DNA from: Echinococcus granulosus
Taxonomy: Eukaryota > Platyhelminthes > Cestoda > Cyclophyllidea > Taeniidae
Direction of reading: 5' to 3'
Length of the DNA stretch: 64,000 bases
Assembly: GCF_000524195.1 (NCBI RefSeq)
Contig: NW_020170391.1
Span: 315,438-379,437, forward strand
The position numbers and the translations under genes are program-made. Below, in pieces: positions 51,996-64,000 of this stretch. The notes under the pieces are model-generated. The model was not told where the DNA came from and made no database searches. It was given only the letters and a program-made list of their open reading frames with translations. Position 1 is the first letter of the stretch, and every line of letters begins with the position of its first letter.

Positions 51996-54900
51996 TCAGT
52001 GGCGGCGAAGATGTGGCCTGCGGATGAAGAGATTCCGCGTACGGTGCGACTGGGTACTAGGCGAGTCAAGACCACCCTGCGACTCCTCAAAGGTCTCCCC
52101 AGCGTCCAGGGCCTTCGCGACAAGCCGTAAACTTCGCTTCAGATCCAGTGCACTCCTACAATACACGGAGAAAGTTTGCTATCACAATTCTGCAAACAAA
52201 ATCAACGACGGAGCCGGTCACAAGCCCTATATTTTTGACGAATTGTAGTACATGGTTGTTTTACTACATCTTCCAGGTAAAAAGTCGCCGAGTTCAACGA
52301 GCCTGATGACTACGACAACATCGTCAATCTCAAAAAGGGCACAAATCCCGATTCCCCCTAAGTCTTTTACTGCCTCTACAGTTTCCTTTCCAAACAAAAT
52401 ATTATATTGTCAACAAATCACTCTTCTCGGTCAAAGGGCTTGAAACTGGAGGTCGATGGAAGAAACGATAAAAGTCCTACAAAATCACCGCAAATTAGAG
52501 GCTCCTTGTACTCCTAAAGAAATAGAAGACAAAGACCACTAAGAGTGTTAGTAATTCGGTAAAAAGAATTCACAACGAAAAAGTGCGAGTGTGCTCATAG
52601 AGTTTAGACGGGAAGCTGTGAGGCAGGTCTGATCGTTGTTGTTTGGCAGAGTCATGGATACACATCCTGTGACAGCGGAAACCCAAGACGGTGGTCTACC
52701 GCAAAGGCTTCACAAAATGTGCGTCGGAGATCCTAGTCACACCACCACAGATGCGCATACGCCTTTCCGCAAATCCACCACCAAGCGGCAAGATCAAAGA
52801 CTTCTGAGTGAAATAATAAGTAGCAGCGCCACCACCACCACTAAAACTGCATCTACTGGCGCCCCCGTGAATGCCCTGCCAGCTTATCCGCCCTGCCTAC
52901 CAACGTACTTGCGTGCACCTACTCCCCGTGTGCGTGTTGACTTGAAATCACCGCCTCCATTTCACACCATCTTAATGGAGGTCGCTTCCATAAGGCAGAG
53001 CCGACCCAAGCTTCGTCTCTCCACCCGCGGTTATGAGCACAGTGACGTGGTTTGATTCGCAGCATATTTCAATTTTGGAATTTATTACATAATCAGCATG
53101 ACTTGTAAAGTAACTCTCCTTCTCAGCAGAATAAACAAATTGTATTTAGTTTAACGGTCACTTTTATTTTTCTGATCGTGGTAAAAAGGATGCTAATTGA
53201 GAAGACTAAATTTCACCAAATATAGAATTCCACCTTTCTGGTGCAAAACATAGCATTAACAGGCAAACTAAGGACATTTCACTTAACCATAATGAAGACT
53301 AATCAGGAAGGAGTAGGGCCGGAGGAAAACTAAAATAAATGAAAATGACAATTGGCGTTTGCTTGAGTATAAAAGATTTGATGATTAACGTATACCATAT
53401 GAAAGGTCATGAGAACTATCCACCAAACTTTCGTGTCAACAAGTGAAACGATTTGCGCAAGATAGCAGTGGCTTCCGGTAGCTACCACAACTACCTTATT
53501 CTTCGCCGCCCTCTTCCTCCTCCTGAGCCCTCCTTTATAATCGCCTTCCTTGAGCTAATTCATCAGCAATAGCGGCAGAAGGGGAAAGCCAGTGTTTAGC
53601 AAGATCGCTTAACATGAGGCGGGATCTAGATTCGAATGGTTGATGCTGTGTCTTGCAACAGATAAAGAGCCAAGTATGGTGATTTCCAATAAGACTGGCA
53701 TCAACACGGAAGGAAAAATCATGAATAAAAATAAGAGAAGAATTGATGTATTTTGAGTTCAAATACTGATCTTCAAATATAAAAAAAGCGACGCCTTTGA
53801 GGTTGGCCACAATATGGTCAACCTTGCAATTTCTCTGGGTGTACACGAAACCTAGAGCTATTTACCACATAGCCTCCCATCTCGAGAGACAAAAACGCTC
53901 AAACACAGAATAGGATTTCAGTGACTTTAGGTGCCACACCTTCTAGAAGTGGAGAGCCACGCACATTAGCGTGAAGGAAGCAGGGCAGAGCAGAACAGAG
54001 AAGCTCAGACAACACCGACCTGTCAAACTAGTGGGAGGACAAAGTAGGGAAAACGTTTGGCAGGTTAGACCGACACGCCGCCGTGCAATTGAGCGTGTGC
54101 TGTGCCTCCGTCATCGTTACCACGGCTACTAGCAGGGAAGCGGACGCCGAGGCTAGAGCGATGCCAACGACGCCTCCCACCAACACGCACCTACATACCT
54201 ACCGCGTTAAGACGATATCAATGGGGCGGAATTTTAATTCACACGATGAAGTAAGTGTACATCCATTGCCGAGGCCCAATATTGGCGTTATTGTTTTCAA
54301 CGTCACATGATCCGCCGCAAGGAGAGATACGGCTATTTTTTTCTATTGTATCGGTGTGTCACTCAACTGCGCCTACTCTGTTGGCATGGCTTATAAATAC
54401 TCATCGAAGAACCAATACCTGAATGAAGAATCATTTTAGGCAGCGAAGTAATAGTAGAACATCGTGAACGACAGATCGTACTATTTGACATCCTTAGAGT
54501 CAGTTCAAAAAGGCATCACCACACCTACTTATCTGTACATAAATAACCAAAAATAATCCATAACAAAAACGGGTTTCACAAAAAGCATTGGCAATTCATG
54601 AGCTATTCCCCTCCAAGAATGATTGTTGGCGCTGGATGAAGACACAGATCGACTCATAACTATGCTGCAACACCCAAGGTGACCTTCCAAAAAATTTCCT
54701 TAAATAATAAGGGTGAATATCAAATTAGCTATGAAGGATCTTACTTTTATCCAAACGTGACAGTAGCTGACAGGAATAGGCACTTTTCGTAAAAATTAGA
54801 GTGCGTGGCAACGTCCGAAACCATTTTAAAATAAATTTATATAAAAAGGGGGGTCAAGAATTAGCTCATACTCTATGCTAGCGGAAAAATTAAAATCGAC

Positions 54901-57900
54901 GCCTGAAATGAATTTTATCTTGATCACTAGTGCACCTTATCGGTGAGACGATGTAACTGTTGTAAATCACTACTTAAGCTGACAAGAAACATCGGTTCAC
55001 CTAAAGATGTAAAATCATGATAATATATACACACAAACGGATTTCCGTCACTGAGATTCGACTGGTGATAAGCGATAAGATAGGAGACCTACACAACATA
55101 ACCAGTGCACAGAGCGCAAGTCAGACTGGCAACTAAGCGTGGCAATTAGGCAGCAACACCACAAGCATTCACAAGGCCACCGGCAGTAAGGCACGGCGGT
55201 ACACTGCGATGAGCGGTGGGTTCTCAACTGGTGGACCTGTCACAGCCAAAGAAAGCATGACACAAAGCGAGAGAGAGAGAGGGATCACAGAAAATATAAT
55301 GGAGCCCTAAGTTAAAAGGCGAGGCGGCAGTGGTGGCAGTGGTGGAGGTACATCACCCGTCACAGTACCAACCCGGCGCAGTGGAGTGGCTAGAGAGGAA
55401 GAGAATAACTCACTTTTTGGAGGAGAGAAATTGCTCCAATGATTCGCCCGAGATGAGGAGTTTAAGCAGATCGAGGATGAAGTTTGCATTCACCTGCACC
55501 ATGTCACAACTGGCTGCATCGTCCACGACATCGCTATGAAAGGTAAAACAGAAATATTACGGACAAGCTCATTGCCAGTTTGAAAGAGGACTATTTTCAA
55601 ACATAAAATGGATGGAAAGTCACACCGTCGCATTTCCGGAAATTTTATGGCACATTGGGGATCACTCAAGGGTGGTCTATGGTTGAGGAGACCAGAAAAT
55701 ATGGGAATAAGATATGTTGAAGGAGCGCGTAATACAATCATAGGACTAATTACTTTCGTATAAGTCTAGGAGGCTGTTTTCCGTTTTCTCAACTCGTAAT
55801 TAGGCAGAATCTGCAATCCGTTTTAACAAGCATGAAAACGTGAAACCAGTAACAAATCATCGGTGCACTATAAGTGACAGTTTTATCAATACCTGATCCT
55901 GTGTGTTTTAAAATGAGGGTCTTAGAAAAGGTATTTTGAAAAAGTTGAGATTCTTCATTGGATAACATATTTACCATTTAAATTATGTCGTATAAAGTCG
56001 ATGTAAACCAGGCGGTTATTTCCGCCTAAGGAAACGAAGTTACACATTGGGGTAAAATTTAACGGTATATACACTGAAGACCTAAATAATAATGAAAATA
56101 CGCGAGTTCAAAGTAGATAGGATGGGCTGTTGATGCTTAAAGCTGGTTGTCTCAAAATGTTAGCTGAAGGCTGAATTAGGGGGTAAGATTCACCATAAAT
56201 CGTTTAAATGGTGCATTAGACATTTAAACGATTTAGAAAAACCTCAAATTATGAAGCACTTCGTGAAAATCATTTCGCATGCAAGTGTCCTCTAAATAGT
56301 AGAAATAAGCCACAAGCATACCAAAAATATAAGCAAAATAAAGATTGGAAGCATCTGGTCAATGTGAAATGAGGAATTGGGAGATGGGTAATTAGGACCA
56401 AATGGAGTGTAAAGCAGTACGAATTGAACTGAGCCATGCAACCGTGAAATTCACCTAGTCGGACTATGCACACATGCACAGGTCCAACGTCGACTAAACT
56501 CTCCCCCATCCATGTATATGGTATTTAGAAAATTAATCAAAACGCGGGCTGACTGCCAACCGCAGGACGCCACTGCACGCTGATGTAGGTCGAGTCGACC
56601 ACGCCCTTTCCCACCACCCTGACACTCGAGTGACAGCACAGTGTATAAATAAAAACAGCAGCAGCGTGTAGGTGGTCCAACAACATGCTGCAATCCAACG
56701 GCCTGCCCCAACATTGCCAACAATGTGGGCACGTTTAGACTAGCTTAGTAAAGCCCGGGACTCGACTTCACTTGTTAAGAAGCAAGTATTTACCGCAAAA
56801 TCGGTATCAAATGTACGTGCAGAAAAACTGACCTGCTACAGACAAATAAAATTATGATATATAGCCCAGACAATTAGGAAGGTCAACTAAGACAAATGAA
56901 CGGTTTAATTCTATTAGTCCCTCTTCCACAAGTAGCTCCATCCGCATCCACTTGAGTATTTGACATCCAACGTTTTCACGCTGGTACGAAAGGGACTGAT
57001 GGATTTAAAACTGAGCAACGGCAAAAATGACTCAATGAATTTTAAGAGTTTTTTGTAACCATGGCTTATTCGACAGTTTATAGATAAGGAATTCGCTCAC
57101 CCTAAGCAACGGGAAATAGTGGCTTCAGTATACCTACAATGAATTTAAAGCCTTTCAAAATCAACCAATTCCGCAGTTTCAAATGGACCGAACGCCCCCC
57201 TCCCCGCCAACACCAGTTTTTCGGGTTTAAAGGTATAATTCGGTATGAACAAAAGTGGACTGAAGTGAAGTAAATGCCAGGGGAGACATTCCCCATGACA
57301 TTGTTAAATTAAACGAGCTTAATTGCTTTTGATCAAATTAAGGTAGGAAAGCAAATAGCACAGCTTGCAGTAGAGTAGAGCAAAGTGGAGAACGTTCGGC
57401 ACCGTTAGACCCCTTATAGAGATCGGTGTTAATGGGTCCTCGTAGAGGGTGAACACGCGCAGCACAGTCAAGTGTTGCAAGGAGGGGGATGCATGATGAG
57501 TAAAGTTTATCCACTCAACCGTGCGTTGGGTTACGAGGCACACTCACCACCGCAACGCTTCAACGCCCATTAGCTCACTCTATCGGAGACGGAGAGAGGC
57601 GATGTGACACGAACACCTCCGACCACTTTGTTTTGCTCATCTGAGCGGAACCCGACAGTCCACGTATCAAATAAGCGCCGCCGTGAATCAAACCAGGAGG
57701 GGAAGAGAGAGGTGGGGTGAATCGGTTTCGGTTTGTAGGCTGCTACACCAACCCCGATTAAAGGAATTCGCCAGTCAAATGTACTAAAATTTTTCAAGTC
57801 CAGATTTAGCTTCTCTCTCTTCCCGTTCCTTATATTATTGGTAACCTTGCAAAACTATCTTTCTAAAAGGCAACGGTTGATAGGTATTGCCGTTACATAG

Positions 57901-60900
57901 ATCAATCTCCCCATATAAGTGCGAAGGGTCAAGCACAAATGATGATACGGCCGCCCACTAAACAGAGACATGCTACCCGTTGATTCAAGCTAATGGATAT
58001 GTATTACAAAATAACGCTTCGAGCTAAATTAAGGAGAATAAATTGAAGCAAAACTGATGAAAAGGCAAAACAACTGAAATGCTACAGCGATATCAGTGAG
58101 ATTAAACTAGATTCCTAAGGACTACATCCTACTCAATTAATAAATCTTTCGTGGTAGTGGTTGATTCCAAGCAATGCAGAGAATAAGTGAAGAAAATGTA
58201 CCAAGTAAAACTAGATATTTTGTTGAAAAAAGTGAAAACCAGAAGAAAATATTCTGCTATGAAAAGTCGAAAAAATGCAAGTTGCTATCCCGTGTTTAAA
58301 AGTACAATTCGTGATTTATCGTGTGTATTTTGAACATATAGGCACATTAATGCTTGATTTACGGAACTAAATCGGACAACACCGTCCAAATGAGACAATC
58401 AGGCATTTATAGGTTTTCCTTTGGTTGCAATTTTGCTTCAAAATCGCAACACCTCTTTTGAGAAATAATAAACAGACAGAGCCGATTTAAACCGTCAAAA
58501 AAGTGGAAGCACAGTGACATTGCAGACGAGCTAAAACTCGAAAAAACTGTGGNNNNNNNNNNNNNNNNNNNNNNNNNNNNNNNNNNNNNNNNNNNNNNNN
58601 NNNNNNNNNNNNNNNNNNNNNNNNNNNNNNNNNNNNNNNNNNNNNNNNNNNNAGAAAACCATTGCCATTTCTTTTGCAAGGGTCTATTCCTCCAGCGAGG
58701 ATTGTAGCTTGCCTTTACTGGTGCATTCTAAGTGGTCTGTCCTGCATATGCACCACCTGTCTCCCTCCCTTCCGCACTCTCCGGGGATGAGGAAATGAGG
58801 GAGAGCTGGTGGGAGAGAGGGAAAGAAAACTTTTTGCCTCCGTTCTTGACTGCTCGTTCCTGCCGCACTCCCAAAGGCAAAAAACGGCTCTTCGCTCTGT
58901 GCATGTGTAACAATGAAGATCATTTTAAACGAACTCGGAGAAGGGGCAGGCAGAAAAAACTGGTTGCCAGTAGGCTGCAATCCCAAGGGAATGGCCGCGA
59001 AAAACAGGTAGGTGGAATAAAACTGAACTACAAGCCTAGGCTTTGAGGAGACAATGAAATTCGAACGGCATTAAGCGATTTTTAGACAAAAGATGTGTAA
59101 ACCAAATAATGAGCACATTTGTTGAGTACTTAAAAAGAATCTCAGGGTGATTCCTGTTCTTTAAAATTTACTAAAATGTAAAGTGAAGGCAGGATATAGC
59201 AGCTAATACGAACATTTGTTTGTCGGATTCAATGGTGGACCAAACGCTTCGAACGGGGATAAGGTTAAAAACACGTCAAGCAATACAATAATCTCAGGAA
59301 CTAGGAGTAGATTAAAGATGTTCGAGCAAAGGCTAAGGAAGTTTGGATTGGAGCACAAGTGCCAATGAGGAAATTGGATGTCACGTCATTGCAATGCCTG
59401 TGCCTTTTCTGTGTACACAAACAAATGCCATGAAAAGGAATGGGCTAAGGGAGTTAAAGCCATGACTAAATAGAGGGGGGAAAGGGGAGAGAAGGCAATT
59501 AGATGGTCTGATGGGACGGTTGCCCTTCGTGACGGGCACGCATTGACTAGTGCCCTGCCTCCTCTAACACCTCCTCCTCCTACTCCCACAGACAGCCGTA
59601 TCCCTTAATTATAAGGCCGTGATGCTCGCTTTGGGGAATTCACTTTTGAACTTTGAGAGAACAGTAGAGCGCTTAGAAATGAATGTCACCACACCAGTGA
59701 CAGTCAAAACATGAACAATCCCAATTGATAGTCTAGTGGGGATGAGTACGCAATTTAAAGAATAGAATAAAAACAATAACGTTGTTTATCTGCTCTCACG
59801 GGTCATCATCACTAGAGAGAAGGCTGACCCGTTACAATTCCATGGGTAAATGATTAAGCACTAAAACTAAATGAATTTGTAGCGCAGAATTACGCAATCA
59901 CTCCCATTAAAAATTGGACGTAAGTACCATTTCCCTTGTGGTTTGTGAGTGATCATTTAGGAGTGGACACTAGCTGAAAATTTGCACCACTGGAGAAGGA
60001 GCCTCTCTCTTTATTGGTACAATAACTGCTGGAAAGGTCCAAGACGCTTACACAGGAAAGTGACTCATTTAATAAGGTGAAAACAGTAGAAGGAAAAGTC
60101 TTTGAGAGCGACCCCTCTCCCCTCCTTCCCTTCAAACACAAATGCAGTGTGCATGCCGCCTCCTTCATTGCAAGTTGCCCTTTTTATCACCTAGCTTTTC
60201 GGCTATACGGCCACCTGGAGAGAGGAAGAGCTGTCAACGCGGCACGTGCATTAAGCGTTGTCTCCATGGTGTAGAATAGGCGCTCGACCACCCAAGAGAG
60301 GGCGACCACGCGCACCGGTCACCGGGCCGACAACATCCCTATGGGTGGTCGACTTCCGTCTGGAGCGATTACGACAGGCCCAGCTTTTGCCTGCAGAGTG
60401 AAAGGGGATAGAGAGTGGGGAAGGGAAAGGACACTACCCAGGAAGCGCCACTTAATCAAACACTCGTCAACCAAGATTGGCCCGACATGGAACCGTTAAA
60501 AAGTCTAGTTTCCTCAGATCAGAGATTTGGAAGCAAATTAATAGCGATCTTGATCTTAAAAAAAAAACATACACGGCCAGACCATCACTGGTTTTGCATT
60601 AAATTTTCTTTGAGGTTTTCTAATTTTGTAAGAACAAATATACTAGATTCAAATTTGAGTATTATTGTGCCATGGAAACCAATAGATAAATGAATTCACC
60701 AATAACAGAAAAGCGGCAGATTCCTGAGGAATAAAAGTAGTGAAATATGAAATATGAAATTAAACCGACGATTCCCATGGCAAGTAGCTTTAGCCTCATC
60801 CTCAGAAAACTCAGGGTTCAACGGATTACATTCACTGATAAACATAAAAAAGCAAATCTCAAATAAGCGTTGGTTCGACTAGGATCGACAAAGTCAAATT

Positions 60901-63900
60901 GTGACGAGAACCAAAATTCGGTTTTGTCAAACTTTAAAAAAGGACGTGACACAAATCATCACAAAAAGGTCGCGATGGTGAATAAATTTGCTTCGTAGTC
61001 CGTTAGTCAGGAAAAAATTACATTGCACCGCATCAGGTTCTATCAGAGGCGATTGCGCCTTTTATAAATCAGATGTGTTAGGTTTAGCTCTATGACAAAG
61101 CATCGACTATGCTTGGGGTTGGAGAAGAGGGAACACAACCACGGTATGCAGCACGCGTATGCGCAGTCAGCGGGTCCGAGGTTGGGAACTGAGACGGGGC
61201 TAGCCGACTGAGTGATGGAGGTGAAAAATAGGGTGGAATGGGATACCCCCTTATTAAAAAGACCACAAACAGCCAAAAAAGAAGCCTAGGTACTCGAAGC
61301 GTAAATGGGGTGGAACCAAGCATCAGAGTTTGCCAAGCCGAGTCATTTCACCGGAAATGAGAAGGTAGATAACAAATCGTTGCATAGGAGAGAAAGGTGA
61401 GGTCATTTTTTTTTAGCTTTTACTGTATTGAGTTATCCGTAGTGATGTGTTGCTTAGAAGACAAAAACTCAAGTGCCCAACCATACACAATACTAATAGG
61501 TGCCATATTTGTTTGCCATGTTAATAAAGATCCTTTGATTGAGTCAAATACAGTGTTACAAAGGGCGCAGATAGCCTTTGTGTAAAACAATGCTAAATTA
61601 ATGTATTAAGTCATGCAAAACAATCGTACCAAAAGGAGATGATGTATGGCTATTTTAGAAAACGTGGTATTTCAATTTTGCAACCAAAAAAAACCTTTAA
61701 TAAAACAACACACCACCAAATGCTAATTTGGCTGTCTGACGAAACGCCTACTTCTTAAGCCTACCAAAAACAACCTAATTTTTACGTTTCACTTTTCGAT
61801 TTCGAGAATTCCCTCATTAAAAATGCAACATTAATTACTCGCCTAGGTCTACGCTACTAACTATGGTTTCTGAGAGGAAATGCTCCTGATTCAGAAAGAC
61901 AATGTTGGCGATTAAGGGACACTCAGGTAAATACTTATTCTATTCAAGTAGTACAACGGAAAAGGACGAAAATATGATTCCAATGATCCCAAAACCAAAC
62001 AACGTATCGAATAGAAAGCATTCTTGATTTTTCGGACACTTAAAAAGAACGACATGCTATAATACCATTTGCCTCTGTAATGACGCCACTAAAATGTCGC
62101 GCTATATGAATTTAAAGTACCCTTGTGAATAACCTCACTTGAAAAGAATCAAGGGGCAATAGCTGAAAAATGAAATTTCGAGAAGAGTAGAGAGCACTAC
62201 TGGTGTGAATATCATACCATGTGACATTTATCTGTGAATTTTGCATCACTAAAATAATTCGCAGTAGACGTACGTGCAAGTGTGTGTGTGTGTGTACGTG
62301 TACAGGGAAAGAGGAAAAAGTAGTCAAGCGAGCCATTTGACAAAACAACAATATTAACACATCCTACCATCACCCAGACCACCCAGGAGGTTCGGTTGCG
62401 GTGGCTGCGTGAAAGTAGAAAGTTGTTTGTCCAGAGAGATTGGGGTATTGTTAATTAAATTTGTCAAAGGTGGGTGGCCCGGATGTGGAATGAGGAAGAG
62501 GGCAATGGATCGGACAGAGGGGAGCGGGAGGTATTGTACAGCAGGCCGACTACTACCTCCCTTGGCCACCCACGTGGATAGGGCAAGTTGTCTTTTACTG
62601 CTGCTGTCATTTTTATGGCCTCTCCAATGGCAACTTATTTGCACAGTACGTAGATCATAAATTATAGTCGGGATTTCATGGAAGAAAGGCTTGCTAGGGA
62701 TAAGTACAGATATGCTGCTGCATCATAAAGAGAACGCGATTCGACCAATCTGTCATAAAGTTCGTGGAATTTTTACAGGTACACAAAGCCCATCTAGCAG
62801 GTGCATAAGCAAAACATAATTACCTCCAAATGAACATACGCTAGTGCTACTGCTGGAAGGCTTTAAAATGTGAAAAGTACTATGATTGCCTGTTTGGCGA
62901 TGCTAGCAGCATTCGCCATGTGTAAAACGCGGAGGAAGTTTCTCACCCTGCGTAGGGTAGAGCGGGGTCACTGGACTCACCCGGAACGCGTTCTAATACT
63001 GTTGGCCAGTTTGGCTGCGACAGTCTGCATGATTGATTGAGTACGATCGCAGGAGAGGAGTCCATCATCACCGTCACTGCCATTTTTATCTGCATTGACC
63101 TGGGCGGCAGTAGAGATCCCCAGAAGGAGCACCAACTCCGCATGGATGTGAGAGAGATTGCACAGAGCAGTGATCATTGCACTCTGGAGGGCTGAGCGGA
63201 GACAAGCATAGGCAAACTAATGACGTCTGCTCCGAGTGTAAACCGAAAAAATCATTCATGACGCTCTCAATAAACCTTATAGATGGTCAAATGTGGACAA
63301 CTCGAGATGATTGCTGTCAAATGAAGGGCATATTCAATACCTAGGCGTAATATAAGCATCAACACAATGCACAATTTCAATAGACCGCGATACATATTGA
63401 GGTAGAAAAGTAGGAGTCTCAACCCATGCAACCGACTTGCCATTCGATAAATCTATTCACTAAAATTTAAAGTTAAAAGACCTCCGAGCATTTTTTTTCA
63501 TAATAAAATCCTTTATAAACAGCGACATTTAAAATCAGATATCAAGTATACACCCACTGAAAAACATCCTATTTCAAAATTTCCCTTCTTTTAAAAGAAA
63601 AAAAAGGAGGTGATTTTCAAGGTTTACAAGTCTAGATAGCTCAATGATTTCAATGAAACAAGTCTACGGTAGGAAAGAAGTTCTACACCCTGATATCATA
63701 AAAAGTCGCGTTATGCACGAAATAAAATATGCAAGTGATTGAACCTGGTTCCACAACGCCGAAACTATCATGATAGCAACTTAGTACTGAAACCAAACGA
63801 GTAGAATGACTTACCATTGTCGGGAGTGGTCTTGTCCAGAGGTGCACAAAGCCACGTGGTGCGGATGTTGACGTAGAGATCGATGAGCTTCACGGTCACT

Positions 63901-64000
63901 GCCTTCCATGAGGAGGAGACTCGCGACTTGAGATCCTCCACATTGGAGAAGCCAGCAGTCGCGTAGGCGCTGAAGACGTGAGCGTTCGCGTGCCGCGCCG
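51996..64000 (-). CDS. EXOC2: Exocyst complex component 2 (Sec5), 3' part, cut by right edge
   Basis: Sec5 is a helical-rod subunit of the exocyst, which tethers secretory vesicles to the plasma membrane and is a Ral GTPase effector. Exons in transcript order: >64000-63815, 63191-62981, 55533-55414, 52155-51996 (TGA at 51998-51996), introns of 623, 7447 and 3258 nt, all phases matching (1, 2, 2). About 224 C-terminal residues are encoded. The first exon reads ARHANAHVFSAYATAGF then SNVEDLKSRV, aligning with the ERHTFLNIAEHFEKHNF region of human EXOC2. The second has ALCNLSHIHAELVLLLGIS, matching ALVNIIAVHAEVFTISKEL, plus an Asp/Gly-rich linker. The third has VQVNANFILDLLKLLISGES, matching the GALQARLEICALRDTVAVYL region. 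The fourth (SALDLKRSLRLVAKALDAGE and onwards) is the least conserved; without it the frame would stop at TGA just at the GTGAGT donor. The N-terminal Ral-binding domain is outside the window. Confidence 0.82.
52636..53055 (+). CDS. Hypothetical open frame antisense to a Sec5 intron
   Basis: An open frame of 139 codons rich in Thr, Ser and Pro. If the ATG at 52654 is used (the frame opens with TTG at 52636) the product is 133 residues. No domain, signal peptide or membrane segment is evident and no family is recognised. The frame lies in a GC-richer patch, which makes long chance frames more likely. Confidence 0.15.
   Translation: MLFGRVMDTHPVTAETQDGGLPQRLHKMCVGDPSHTTTDAHTPFRKSTTKRQDQRLLSEIISSSATTTTKTASTGAPVNALPAYPPCLPTYLRAPTPRVRVDLKSPPPFHTILMEVASIRQSRPKLRLSTRGYEHSDVV
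55269..55282. repeat. GA dinucleotide repeat
   Basis: Short run of GAGAGAGAGAGAGG in a Sec5 intron. Confidence 0.8.
58553..58652. other. Assembly gap, 100 N
   Basis: Exactly 100 N inside the 7.4-kb Sec5 intron, so the true intron length is unknown. Confidence 0.99.
60284..60352. repeat. Inverted repeat with 11-bp perfect arms
   Basis: TCGACCACCCA at 60284-60294 is matched by its reverse complement TGGGTGGTCGA at 60342-60352, with a 47-base GC-rich spacer. It lies in a Sec5 intron within a GC-richer patch and could be part of a degenerate mobile element or a structured RNA. Confidence 0.6.
62281..62294. repeat. TG dinucleotide repeat
   Basis: Seven TG units followed by TACGTGTAC in a Sec5 intron. 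Confidence 0.85.

Larger units (their letters stand above)
52156..55413 (-). other. Last Sec5 intron (3.3 kb)
   Basis: Donor AA|GTGAGT at 55413 and acceptor ATTGTAG at 52156. It contains a plus-strand open frame at 52636-53055 and GC-richer patches near 53940-54190 and 55120-55260, but no recognised gene. Confidence 0.7.
55534..62980 (-). other. Large Sec5 intron (7.4 kb)
   Basis: Donor GG|GTGAGT at 62980, acceptor TTTCATAG at 55534, phase 2. It contains an assembly gap, a TG microsatellite, an inverted repeat at 60284-60352 and scattered chance frames. The phase match and the continuous match to EXOC2 on both sides mean that no further exon is required inside it. Confidence 0.75.

Overview
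The window reads as nuclear DNA of an invertebrate animal, most probably a parasitic flatworm (tapeworm or fluke). The grounds are intron-rich genes with animal-type products, a class of very short introns (32, 33 and 37 nt) next to kilobase introns, a hedgehog receptor (Patched), a collagen lysyl hydroxylase and an exocyst subunit, long AT-rich non-coding stretches, and three 100-N scaffold gaps. The flatworm assignment is an inference; no species is claimed.

Layout, left to right. (1) 1-4741, minus strand: the 5' two thirds of a procollagen-lysine 2-oxoglutarate 5-dioxygenase (PLOD) gene, 13 exons, cut by the left edge before its dioxygenase domain. (2) 4742-6432: a 1.7-kb divergent intergenic region with a diverged direct-repeat pair around an assembly gap. 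(3) 6433-21427, plus strand: a complete Patched gene, 13 coding exons whose lengths sum to 4497 nt (1498 codons plus stop) with consistent splice phases. (4) 21.4-52.0 kb: a long region without a securely recognisable gene. On the minus strand between about 21.9 and 42.6 kb several splice-bounded open segments, six of them with compatible phases, hint at an unassigned gene that may encode a cysteine-rich, Meckelin-like ectodomain. (5) 51996-64000, minus strand: the 3' part of an exocyst subunit Sec5 (EXOC2) gene, four exons with a 7.4-kb intron, entering from the right edge.

The three secure genes are not a pathway. PLOD modifies collagen lysines in the secretory pathway, Patched is the 12-span hedgehog receptor, and Sec5 is part of the complex that tethers exocytic vesicles. 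PLOD and Patched are head to head and may share an upstream region; Patched and Sec5 converge across 30 kb. The most notable points are two GC-AG introns and two tiny introns in PLOD, altered charged residues in TM4 and TM10 of Patched, and the possible hidden minus-strand gene. All exon models were made by eye from splice signals, frame and remembered family sequences, without alignment software or transcripts.
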